The notes beneath the pieces were generated by a model. It worked only from the letters and a program-made list of their open reading frames with translations. It did not search any database and was not told the origin of the DNA. This document shows positions 17,494 through 25,489 of a stretch of 64,000 nucleotides of DNA, one piece after another (the stretch's first letter is position 1; each line of letters starts with the position of its first letter). A program made the translations under genes and the position numbers. This DNA is from JAAYJR01 sp964540755 (GTDB lineage Bacteria > Bacteroidota > Bacteroidia > Bacteroidales > Prolixibacteraceae). The DNA lies in NCBI GenBank assembly GCA_964540755.1, contig CAZIOB010000167.1:1-64000 (forward strand), written 5' to 3'.

Positions 17494-19275
17494 TTATTTG
17501 ATCTCTTCAGTCAGTTTATCCAGAAATTCATGGAGGCCTTCCCTAAGTATGGGCTTAAGCTCTTCTCTCACCCTTTTGTGGTAATTATTTAACCAGACCT
17601 TTTCAGCATTGTCGAGCAGACTGATTTCAATAAGTGAAGTGTCAACGGGACATAAGGTAAGAGTTTCAAATCCCAGAAAGCTTCCAAACGGGGTTTCTTC
17701 TTCCTCTGTGCAGAGTATCAAATTTTCAATTCTGATCCCATACTTACCTTCACGGTATAATCCGGGTTCATTGGACATGACCATGCCGGGTAAAACAGGT
17801 GTATCGTTCAACTCCTGACGTATAGATGCAGGTCCCTCGTGGACATTCAGAAAATGTCCTACACCATGGCCAGTGCCATGGCCATAATTAAGTCCCCGTT
17901 CCCATAAGGCTTTCCTTGCAAGAATATCAAGATTGCATCCTCTTGTACTTTTCGGAAATTTAGCAGTGGTAAGAGCTATCATTCCTTTAAGGACCAGAGT
18001 AAAATCGATTTTTTGTTGTCCGGTTATATTGCCCAGTGCAACTGTTCGCGTAATATCTGTGGTCCCTCCCTTATAATGTCCACCGGAATCGAACAAAAGA
18101 ATACCCTCAGCCTTTATTGGTAAGGCATTCTCAGGACTGACAGTCAGGTGGATGATAGCACCATGTTCTTTATATCCTACTATGGGAGCAAAGCTCTCAC
18201 CAATATAACCTTCCTGTCCTGAGCGGAACTCTCCCAGCTTACATCCGGCCGTGTATTCCGTAATATCACTTTTCCCGGCCTTCTGTTTCAGCCAGTATAA
18301 AAACTCTGTCATTGCTACACCATCTTTTTTCATAATGTCACGAAAGCCCGACAGCTCAGTTACATTTTTTTGCGCTTTCAGAAGCGCAATGACAGAAATT
18401 CCTTCAATTATATTATTATTAGTGCTCAGTGTATTGTAAACCTCAAAATTAGCTGAAGAGGGATCAATGAAAATATTATTACTATTTAGGGTTCTCAGCC
18501 ACGGAAAGAACTCACTATAATCTAAAAGCCTTATCTTTTCTTTGTCAATACCGGCTTTAACTTTTGCTGGTACCTTCCTGATGTCAACGAATAATATAAA
18601 CTCATTTCTGCCAACAACGCCGTATCCTGTAAAAAGAGGATTATAAGAAACATCAGAACCCCTGAGGTTAAACAACCAGGCAACCTCATCCATAGTTGTA
18701 ACTATTTGCAGATCAGCATTATGTTTTTTAAGCCCTGATATCACAAGTTCCCGTTTATCTTTTCTGGAAAGCCCGGCATAAGCTACCGGAAACTCATAGA
18801 TCTCATTTCCCGGCATCTCAGGCCTGTCCACCCATATATTATTAAGGAGATCGGGAGTCTCTGTCATAATTACACCTGATCTGACAAGATTTTTATTCAG
18901 ATTTCTATATGCAGATACAGATAAAGTTGAAGGATCAAAACCTAATTTACTGCCGGGTGACAGTTTCCTTGAGATCCATAATTCCGGTGAAATGGCACCG
19001 GGAACACGCAGCCTGAACATCCTGATCCCGCTCCCTTTGAGTTGCTCATAGGCTTGTATGAAGTAACGGGAGTCAGTCCACAACCCAGCCTCTTCGTTTG
19101 TTACTACAACCACGCCGTAAGATCCCGTAAAGCCGCTGATAAATTCCCTGGTTTGCCATCGCGCAGTCAGGTACTCACTATTATGAGGGTCAGTTCCTGA
19201 TATATACCAGGCATCTAAATTCCTTTTTAGTAACTCAAGACGCAAGGCCCTGATCCGTTGACGAACTTCATTCAT
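17494..19275 (-). CDS. Xaa-Pro aminopeptidase (M24B)
   Basis: A 593-residue cytoplasmic aminopeptidase P that removes the N-terminal residue before proline. Two creatinase-like N-terminal domains span about 1-300. The M24 'pita-bread' domain follows with metal ligands in LLFDSGGHYKGGTTDITRT (about residues 387-405), HGTGHGVGHFLNVHEGP (about 472-488), NEPGLY, and YGIRIEN. The length matches the long, eukaryote-like form common in Bacteroidota. Its start overlaps the stop of the NUDIX gene by 4 bases, so the two are translationally coupled. Confidence 0.94.
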   Translation of the reverse strand: MNEVRQRIRALRLELLKRNLDAWYISGTDPHNSEYLTARWQTREFISGFTGSYGVVVVTNEEAGLWTDSRYFIQAYEQLKGSGIRMFRLRVPGAISPELWISRKLSPGSKLGFDPSTLSVSAYRNLNKNLVRSGVIMTETPDLLNNIWVDRPEMPGNEIYEFPVAYAGLSRKDKRELVISGLKKHNADLQIVTTMDEVAWLFNLRGSDVSYNPLFTGYGVVGRNEFILFVDIRKVPAKVKAGIDKEKIRLLDYSEFFPWLRTLNSNNIFIDPSSANFEVYNTLSTNNNIIEGISVIALLKAQKNVTELSGFRDIMKKDGVAMTEFLYWLKQKAGKSDITEYTAGCKLGEFRSGQEGYIGESFAPIVGYKEHGAIIHLTVSPENALPIKAEGILLFDSGGHYKGGTTDITRTVALGNITGQQKIDFTLVLKGMIALTTAKFPKSTRGCNLDILARKALWERGLNYGHGTGHGVGHFLNVHEGPASIRQELNDTPVLPGMVMSNEPGLYREGKYGIRIENLILCTEEEETPFGSFLGFETLTLCPVDTSLIEISLLDNAEKVWLNNYHKRVREELKPILREGLHEFLDKLTEEIK

Positions 19276-19796
19276 TTTCTGAAATAATTTTTTATAAAAT
19301 AAAGCATGGAAGGGGCATTTATCCTGTTATAATCTATCTCCTCTGATGAATAAAAACCATATCCGATAATATCATCCATAGGTTTTAAATTATTAATATC
19401 TTCAGGAATAACCCTGAAAGCCATGTCAAGAGTATAAACACTCAATCCTTTATAAATATACTCGTTGGGCGCGGAGCAAATATATTCCATTGATCTTACT
19501 TTCAAACCGAGTTCTTCATGCAGTTCACGTTTCACTGCATCTTCAGCAGTTTCCCCCGGATCAACAAAGCCGCCGGGCAGGTCAAGCATGCCATAACCAG
19601 GTTCAATGCCCCTCACTGTAAGTAATAATTTTCCATTGTGGCCGGGAATCAAGGCGGCGACTGCAGCGGCTGAGTTTATAAAAAAAACAAAACCGCACTT
19701 TAAGCATCTGAAGTAACGGCCGCCTGATATCCTGAATTCATTTGCTCCGCATTTCGGACAATATTTAAATACTCTGGATGGATGTGTCGGTTGCAT
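19272..19796 (-). CDS. NUDIX hydrolase with zinc ribbon
   Basis: 174 residues. An N-terminal zinc ribbon has the pairs CPKCG (about residues 13-17) and CLKCG (about 31-35), followed by a NUDIX domain whose box reads GGFVDPGETAEDAVKRELHE plus ELGL (about 75-98). The arrangement resembles NADH pyrophosphatase NudC, but NudC's SQPWPFPxS motif is not seen, so the substrate may differ. It overlaps pepP by 4 bases. Confidence 0.85.
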   Translation of the reverse strand: MQPTHPSRVFKYCPKCGANEFRISGGRYFRCLKCGFVFFINSAAAVAALIPGHNGKLLLTVRGIEPGYGMLDLPGGFVDPGETAEDAVKRELHEELGLKVRSMEYICSAPNEYIYKGLSVYTLDMAFRVIPEDINNLKPMDDIIGYGFYSSEEIDYNRINAPSMLYFIKNYFRK

Positions 19797-19870
19797 TCAC
19801 TCTGTTATATTAATTATTTTCAACCAGTTATTAAAGAGCTCCGGTTAATATAAGCCAGGCTGATTTAATC

Positions 19871-20407
19871 TTATTTTGATTTTGAACCGACGAAGAAATC
19901 CTCTTTTTCTGCAAATAAAACATTGAAAGTGGTAAGCGATCCGTAAATCCTGGTAATATACTGCTGCAGGTTTACTTTCTCCTCATCTGTAAGTATCTTA
20001 TGACTATTTATATTTTGTTCAAGTACCCTGAGCCTGTCCCTTAACATCACAATTTTATGAAAAAAAGCTTCAACGGGAATTTCCTTTGGCTGAAGCTCAG
20101 GATTTGCAGGTTGAAGTATCATTTTCCCTCCCTTCCATTTTTCACCGAGTGTGACTACGGCATTCAATGCCCCATACTGATCAAGAACATATTTTATGAC
20201 ATCTTCCAGTTCAGAAATAGTGATCCCCTGTTTACCGTCTTTTGCTTCAACCTTTTCAATCACGGTTAAATCATTATTCCGTTTGGTAATCTCTATTTTC
20301 CCGCCCCGCTCGAAAAAAATTTCATAGGCTGTCAAATTGCTTTTACTGATTATGCCCTCTCCATAACGCGGATGGTCAACGCGGGTCCCTGCCAAAAGTT
20401 CTTCCAT
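19871..20407 (-). CDS. Hypothetical protein with a small beta-barrel-like N-terminus
   Basis: 178 residues from the ATG at 20407, which opens MEELLAGTRVDHPRYGEGII. The first 45 residues (HPRYGEGIISKSN... YEIFFERGGK) resemble the short Tudor/CarD-like barrels found in UvrD-type helicases and transcription-coupling proteins. The rest is mostly helical, with a predicted coiled stretch VMLRDRLRVLEQNIN. I do not recognise the whole protein. It occurs alone between the NUDIX and dehydrogenase genes. A role on nucleic acid is only a guess. Confidence 0.65.
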   Translation of the reverse strand: MEELLAGTRVDHPRYGEGIISKSNLTAYEIFFERGGKIEITKRNNDLTVIEKVEAKDGKQGITISELEDVIKYVLDQYGALNAVVTLGEKWKGGKMILQPANPELQPKEIPVEAFFHKIVMLRDRLRVLEQNINSHKILTDEEKVNLQQYITRIYGSLTTFNVLFAEKEDFFVGSKSK

Positions 20408-20573
20408 ATAATATTTTTTTAAAGGATAAAAGTAAGAATTTTTTCTCTGATGCAATGAAACTTCCCACAGAAGCTGAAAAAGTATCTCAACTGAAAATCG
20501 ATTACTTCAAAGCGCATGAGGTTGCTGAGAACAGAACTTTAAGTATCCCTGGCCAACGCTCGTGCTTAATGCC

Positions 20574-21377
20574 TCACTGCAAGGGAGATTGTGGTTCAGC
20601 GGCGAATAATTTATAAGACATCCTGTCAATAAACCCGGGAATAAATTTTGATAAGAATACTGTCAATTTACCTTCAACAAATGTTAATATAAGTTCTGAT
20701 TTACGTTTTTCAACCGCCTGAAATATTTTTTCCGCACACTTTTCTGCCGACATCATTTTACCTTCATTACGGGGAGTCTCGCCCTGGGTATCACCTCCGG
20801 CAGTTAGCGCTGATTTCCTGATATCTGTGGCAGTAAATCCCGGTGCGGCAATCAGGACATGCAGGCCGCTCTTCAGATTTTCCACCCTTATTGTTTTCAG
20901 AAATCCCCGAACAGCGAATTTCGAGGCTGAGTACCCTGCCCTGCCTGGCAACCCGATATAACCTCCGATTGATATAATTCCCGCCAGGGATCCTTTTCTT
21001 TTAATAAGATGAGGCAGCGCGTATTTTGTACAGAAAACAGTCCCCCAAAAATTGACATTCATAAGACGTTCCATAACCCGGAGATCTGTTTCGCTGAACA
21101 GGGCACGCATAGATATTCCTGCATTATTAATCAATACATCTATAGAGCCGAACTTTTCGACAGCCTGTGAAATAAGATTTTTACAATCAGTTTCACTCGT
21201 CACATCCGTTTTTACAACAAGGACTTCTACATTTTTAAATTTTTCTTTCAACTCATTCAGGAAATTTTCACGGCGTGCTGCCAATACTAAATTCCAGCCT
21301 TCTCCTGCATATTTTTCGGCAAGCGCTTTACCAATTCCCGATGAAGCTCCTGTAATAACAACTACTTTCTTTTGCAT
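20574..21377 (-). CDS. Short-chain dehydrogenase/reductase
   Basis: A 267-residue classical SDR. The cofactor motif is TGASSGIG (residues 8-15), with NNAG near 87, Ser in SIGGYIG, and the active-site YSASK near 150. An Arg-Arg after the second strand (AARRENF) suggests NADP(H). The C-terminal 35 residues are hydrophobic (FVEGKLTVFLSKFIPGFID), as in membrane-associated SDRs of the DHRS7-like group. It follows the actin-like gene by 88 bases on the same strand. The substrate is unknown. Confidence 0.88.
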   Translation of the reverse strand: MQKKVVVITGASSGIGKALAEKYAGEGWNLVLAARRENFLNELKEKFKNVEVLVVKTDVTSETDCKNLISQAVEKFGSIDVLINNAGISMRALFSETDLRVMERLMNVNFWGTVFCTKYALPHLIKRKGSLAGIISIGGYIGLPGRAGYSASKFAVRGFLKTIRVENLKSGLHVLIAAPGFTATDIRKSALTAGGDTQGETPRNEGKMMSAEKCAEKIFQAVEKRKSELILTFVEGKLTVFLSKFIPGFIDRMSYKLFAAEPQSPLQ

Positions 21378-21465
21378 TTCCTGATATGTGATTTATATAT
21401 CTCCATTAAGTCAGGCTTCGAAAGTATATAAAATTTTCCATCAATGAAATACTGAGTATAAAATC

Positions 21466-22512
21466 TTAAAAATCGTTATTTACAGTCACGACAGTATTAT
21501 TATTTCCCAGATCAAGTCCTACACACGTATAATTTTCCTTATTTTCCAGAGTTGTAATTTTTTCTTTTATTCTTTCCATTGAATTATAGCAGTATCCTTT
21601 ACTTGCAGCAAGTTGGGGCTCGGGATAAACAATCACCTCCAGTATATCTTTAAACTCTTCTTTAAAGGAATCCACTATTATGTCATACATTGCACCCCCT
21701 CCGACAAGATATAATTTTTGCGACCGGTAAAAATCCTCGTCTGTGAATTTTTTTCTGAGAGCAGGTGAAATTACTTCTGAATAATAGCTCTTCAATGCCT
21801 TCTCCCTCAACTTAGTCAAATCGGTATTTTTGCGGTTAATAATCATCCGTCCCCGCTGGAAAGCACGTTCTATTTGCTGTTCTGTAAGCAAATTCAGGTA
21901 ATGCTTCTTCTGGAGCTCGTTTTCCAAAATGTTTACAGCATACATCAGTCCCTTTGAGCTGCAGGTTGTCCGGTGAATCAGCCCTGTAGGAGAAGAAAAA
22001 GCCAGTTCAAATGTTCCATAACCAATACTTGCCACGAAGAAGTTATCCTTTTCTTTTGTTTCACCGTTTCTTATTGCCTTCACACATCCATCTACCTCGG
22101 AAATCACATCTACTTCGGGCACTGAAAACCTGACAGTTTCCAACTCCTGGCCCCCAAGGGGCCGGGAATCAAAATTTATCTCATGGGACCCCTTAAAAAA
22201 ATCAATCGCGCCGTTTTTATATGACTGATAAGAGATAAAAGGAAATCCGGCAGTGACTACCAGTTTAGAGTAATTCCCCTGTGTGGCAACAAGCAGGCCA
22301 ATAAGACCCAGCAATTGATAATCAAGATCATCTGCTGAGCTGTTCAGAAATTTATGAGGAGAATTCCCCTCTTTCAAAGCCAGTTCACCTATAATGTAAT
22401 CTCTTTCCTTAAAATTCACAATTTTTATTGCTTCCAGAAAGGTACCGGCTACTTTTTCATATTCCCTGTAATTTTCTTCAAAGACACTGGGGAAAATAAA
22501 TGATTTTTGCAT
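21466..22512 (-). CDS. Actin/ParM-like ATPase, apparently circularly permuted
   Basis: 348 residues with the ASKHA (actin/Hsp70) nucleotide-site motifs in an unexpected order. Phosphate-2 is FVASIGYGTFELAF (159-172). The adenosine motif is YLVGGGAMYDII (268-279). The closing helix AASKGYCYNSMERIK (302-316) matches the ANAxGY helix that ends ParM and Ta0583. Only then comes phosphate-1, VGLDLGNNNTVVTV (331-344), four residues before the stop. In known relatives this strand is the N-terminus and is followed by an FPS motif, as in KRIIFPS; here the protein begins MQKSFIFPSV. An in-frame stop lies four codons before the ATG, so no N-terminal strand is missing. The phosphate-2 Asp is Ser. It is 107 bases downstream of a bactofilin gene. 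Confidence 0.75.
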   Translation of the reverse strand: MQKSFIFPSVFEENYREYEKVAGTFLEAIKIVNFKERDYIIGELALKEGNSPHKFLNSSADDLDYQLLGLIGLLVATQGNYSKLVVTAGFPFISYQSYKNGAIDFFKGSHEINFDSRPLGGQELETVRFSVPEVDVISEVDGCVKAIRNGETKEKDNFFVASIGYGTFELAFSSPTGLIHRTTCSSKGLMYAVNILENELQKKHYLNLLTEQQIERAFQRGRMIINRKNTDLTKLREKALKSYYSEVISPALRKKFTDEDFYRSQKLYLVGGGAMYDIIVDSFKEEFKDILEVIVYPEPQLAASKGYCYNSMERIKEKITTLENKENYTCVGLDLGNNNTVVTVNNDF

Positions 22513-22619
22513 ATTATCTAATTATTTATATGATTAATACTAATTACTTTCAACGGTATCACGTATAACTTGAATATATTTTGATCATACACTTGTATGA
22601 TTTTCCTATCGTGGTCGTT

Positions 22620-23189
22620 TTATAATGATTGTATCTGGCTTATCTTGCTTTTTAGCAGTGATATTTCCGGTGATCCCGGTGAAAAAGTATCTTTCGAACT
22701 GGTATTTTCACTTTTACGCTCCTCTGATAATGTTTTTTCATTCTCAATCTGACTCTTATCAATATCTTCCTTATTGTCCCCCTGAGGTTTAATCAAATTA
22801 TCAGCTCCCAACAATGATCTTTTCCTTTCTTTATTGTGAACAGAGCTCTCCTTTCCGGGAAAGATATTGCATGTGCCATTAAAAAAAGCTGATTCTGTAA
22901 TATTTATAAATCTTGTTCTGACTGATCCTTCAAAGGAGCCGCCCGGAGTTATATAAAAATTATTTTTTGCCTCAAATTCCCCCTCAGCCTTACCTTGAAT
23001 AGTAATATCCCTGGCCTCCACATCACCTTTTAAATATCCGTTTTCACTGACAACAATCCTGCCTCTGATTCGCATTTTACCGTTAAACATGCCATCAATC
23101 CGTATGTCATCGTAAGAAAAAAGCTCTCCTGTCAACTTCATGCCTTTTCCTACAATAGTAAGATTTACCTGACCATTCTTATCATTCAT
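22620..23189 (-). CDS. Bactofilin-family polymer-forming cytoskeletal protein
   Basis: 189 residues from the ATG at 23189 (MNDKNGQVNLTIVGKG). An upstream in-frame extension reads like translated non-coding DNA and is left out. Residues about 8-110 form the bactofilin right-handed beta helix with regular short turns: TGELFSYDDIRIDGMFNG, IRGRIVVSENGYLKGDV, ARDITIQGKAEGEF, GSFEGSVRTRFINI. The tail (about 120-189) is disordered, rich in Glu, Lys and Ser. Bactofilins assemble without nucleotide into filaments at the membrane that place cell-wall enzymes. Its neighbour is an unusual actin-like ATPase, so the two may form one cytoskeletal unit. Confidence 0.88.
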   Translation of the reverse strand: MNDKNGQVNLTIVGKGMKLTGELFSYDDIRIDGMFNGKMRIRGRIVVSENGYLKGDVEARDITIQGKAEGEFEAKNNFYITPGGSFEGSVRTRFINITESAFFNGTCNIFPGKESSVHNKERKRSLLGADNLIKPQGDNKEDIDKSQIENEKTLSEERKSENTSSKDTFSPGSPEISLLKSKISQIQSL

Positions 23190-23542
23190 AAAATATTTAC
23201 TTCTATTATTATTATATTCAAAAAGGTAATAACAGATCAGAAACGGGGGTAAAGTTGCAAAATTTAATATGAAAATATATAGATTAAATATGTACAATTC
23301 GTGGACACGATAAAAAAAGCAGTTGCTTTGAGGGCTAAAAAAAAACCAGAGACCGTATCGCAATTTTTTATATTGCCACAGGCCCCTGGAGAAATGACTC
23401 AGGCATAAAATCACTCTTCATTGAAAAAATGGTAATATCAACAGATATTATATAGTAAACATTTGTTCCCGGATTCTTCGTGTCACTTTAATGGCAGCCG
23501 GGATAAGTTTGCCTGAATGATTTTAATTATTATAACATAGAA
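23190..23542. other. Intergenic stretch upstream of the bactofilin gene
   Basis: 353 bases between the bactofilin start and the end of the DUF4382 gene. The long open frame on the minus strand (to 23414) is Phe/Tyr/Leu-rich and does not look coding. I found no clean promoter pair or terminator. Confidence 0.45.
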
Positions 23543-24469
23543 TCACTGTTCTTTAACCAGCTCAAAATTTTGCTCTTTGGATTCACCAACACCAAGATAC
23601 AGTTCTTCTTTCTCCTCCTCATATCCCTCCAAAATACAGGTAAGAGAATAATCTCCTGATAATAAACCAACTATGGCATAGTAACCTTTATCGTCAGTAA
23701 GGGCAGTTGTAACTGTATCAGTACCTGACAAAAGGGTTAAGGAGGCATCTTTCATGACCGTACCTGTCGTATCAGAAACCACACCAAAAATTTCTCCTGA
23801 TACCATGGTGGCAACAGCTCTGACCACCGGCTTAAAAATAAATCCAACCACCTTATCATAGCCAAACTTCATATTGCCTCTCAGAACAAAAGAACGGCTG
23901 ACATCGAAATCAAGCAATAATTCGGCAGTTGATACCCCATCAACCTCCAGCCGGGGATCAATCTTAATTTTCAGTCCGCTTGCATCACCACTGGGGACTT
24001 TAAGGTCAAACCATGTACTGTCTTTAAGCATAATTGAGGCATCAACAACATGAAGCCTTATCTCCCTGTAAACTCCGGCAGGTACTTCAGCCTCTGCAAT
24101 AATACTTGTTTTACCGTTACTGAGTTCAAGTAGATTATATGTCATCTCTTCTTCAAGTTCGATCAAGACCGGTGCAGAATCGTCATCATCATTTTCTGCC
24201 TCGCCATTCTTCTCCGTGCCATTTTCCTCCTCATTATCATCATCATTTTCTGTTTCAAGATCCTCTTCTCCGGTATCCTCTTTAAGAAGCTTAATCCAAT
24301 CAATAGTGATATTTGCTTCAGCTACCATATCAGCCGGGAAAGGAGCATCAGTAAGCCTGATAACAACTCTTCCTGACTTAGGATTCTCATCATTAAAAAT
24401 TGTTTCATTACAACCAATAATGAATCCAAACAAAATTACAGCTATTATAAGTGGCCATCTTGTCTTCAT
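23543..24469 (-). CDS. DUF4382 lipoprotein with a carboxypeptidase-like repeat domain
   Basis: 308 residues. The N-terminus MKTRWPLIIAVILFGFIIGC ends in a lipobox cysteine, so it is a lipoprotein. DUF4382 spans about 32-220: VVIRLTDAPFPADMVAEANI, LELSNGKTSII, VPAGVYREIRLHV. An acidic low-complexity insert (about 69-98, nearly all Glu, Asp and Asn) interrupts it. A C-terminal CarboxypepD_reg-like domain (about 228-305) has TDDKGYYAIVGLLSGDYSLT. The function of DUF4382 is unknown. It follows FecR by 27 bases and is probably controlled by the same sigma/anti-sigma system. Confidence 0.85.
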   Translation of the reverse strand: MKTRWPLIIAVILFGFIIGCNETIFNDENPKSGRVVIRLTDAPFPADMVAEANITIDWIKLLKEDTGEEDLETENDDDNEEENGTEKNGEAENDDDDSAPVLIELEEEMTYNLLELSNGKTSIIAEAEVPAGVYREIRLHVVDASIMLKDSTWFDLKVPSGDASGLKIKIDPRLEVDGVSTAELLLDFDVSRSFVLRGNMKFGYDKVVGFIFKPVVRAVATMVSGEIFGVVSDTTGTVMKDASLTLLSGTDTVTTALTDDKGYYAIVGLLSGDYSLTCILEGYEEEKEELYLGVGESKEQNFELVKEQ

Positions 24470-24496
24470 AATTCCTCCATTTTTAATTTTCAGGTA

Positions 24497-25348
24497 TTAT
24501 ATATTATGTATAAGTATCCTATTTTTATCAATATAACGATATTCCAGTCGCAATGACCTGCATACAATCTGAAGAGCACTTTCCAGATTCCCGGTAGAAA
24601 AAGATCCGGTAAAATTTCTTGATATTCCTTTCTGAATCTCAATCCGTACATTAAAAAAAACTTCAAGCTGACCAACTACGTCTGTTAACCGGACATCGGA
24701 AAAATTGCCTGTAAACTTTGCAAATTCAGGATAGCTGGAAGGAGTATCCGCTATCTCTTTTTCCACAGCCCTATTGTCTGATGAGAATTTATTCCCCTGA
24801 TCCAGTATCCAGCTTACATCATTAATTTTTGTTCTGACTTTTCCATGATAACAGTGAACTATAAACTCATCTTCTCTTCCTTCAACAAGAAACCGTGTTC
24901 CCAATACTTCAACATTTCCCTTTTTAGTTTTTACCTGGAATTCCGTACCATTAACAACTTCAAAATAAGCTTCTCCGTAAAGCTCGACTTGCCTGTTCCA
25001 CCTGTATTTCCTGAATTCTATCTTACTGTCATCATGCAAAATAACTCTTGAGTGGTCAGGAAGGCGACAGGTAACTATATCTTCATCTCCTGTCGAAATT
25101 ACTATAGTCGCTGTAAAAAAATAAAAAGTTATTAACAGTAAAATTAAAGCTGCAGCAGATATTCCTGCTATAACAAGCCTTCTTACATTATAGTTCCTCT
25201 GTAAATTTCTATAATCAGTGTCATCGATTTTTCTCATGATATTATCCATGGCCTCTCTCCTGCCCGGGCCGGCCTGCAACTTATAATGGCTAATCAGCCT
25301 GTCGGCATAATCCAATGATGATTTCATATTTTTATTAACCCCGGTCAT
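24497..25348 (-). CDS. FecR-family anti-sigma factor
   Basis: 283 residues. The N-terminal 65 residues are cytoplasmic, one transmembrane helix follows (about 57-78, LVIAGISAAALILLLITFYF), then a periplasmic FecR domain (about 90-195, with LPDHSRVILHDDSKIEF, YGEAYFEV, VLGTRFLV) and a C-terminal DUF4974/STN-like domain (about 210-283). Such proteins hold an ECF sigma factor at the membrane until a TonB receptor signals. Here the receptor and sigma genes precede it on the same strand. A second ATG eight codons in is an alternative start. Confidence 0.9.
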   Translation of the reverse strand: MTGVNKNMKSSLDYADRLISHYKLQAGPGRREAMDNIMRKIDDTDYRNLQRNYNVRRLVIAGISAAALILLLITFYFFTATIVISTGDEDIVTCRLPDHSRVILHDDSKIEFRKYRWNRQVELYGEAYFEVVNGTEFQVKTKKGNVEVLGTRFLVEGREDEFIVHCYHGKVRTKINDVSWILDQGNKFSSDNRAVEKEIADTPSSYPEFAKFTGNFSDVRLTDVVGQLEVFFNVRIEIQKGISRNFTGSFSTGNLESALQIVCRSLRLEYRYIDKNRILIHNI

Positions 25349-25489
25349 TATTTAGAATAATTTCCTTATTATATGACAACTACATTTATACTATCCAAAA
25401 AATGATTATTACCCTACCTCCACATTCAATTATTTATGAATATCTTTTATTCTGACTGCAAATATTACCGGAATAACAGCCAGATGCAA

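Noticed and set aside
20455..20616. 53-codon plus-strand frame opening MKLPTEAEKVSQLK
   Set aside because: The first half looks protein-like, but it has no family match that I know and its end runs antisense through the dehydrogenase gene.
23190..23414. 75-codon N-terminal extension of the bactofilin
   Set aside because: Phe/Tyr-rich and unlike any bactofilin; the ATG at 23189 gives the normal start.
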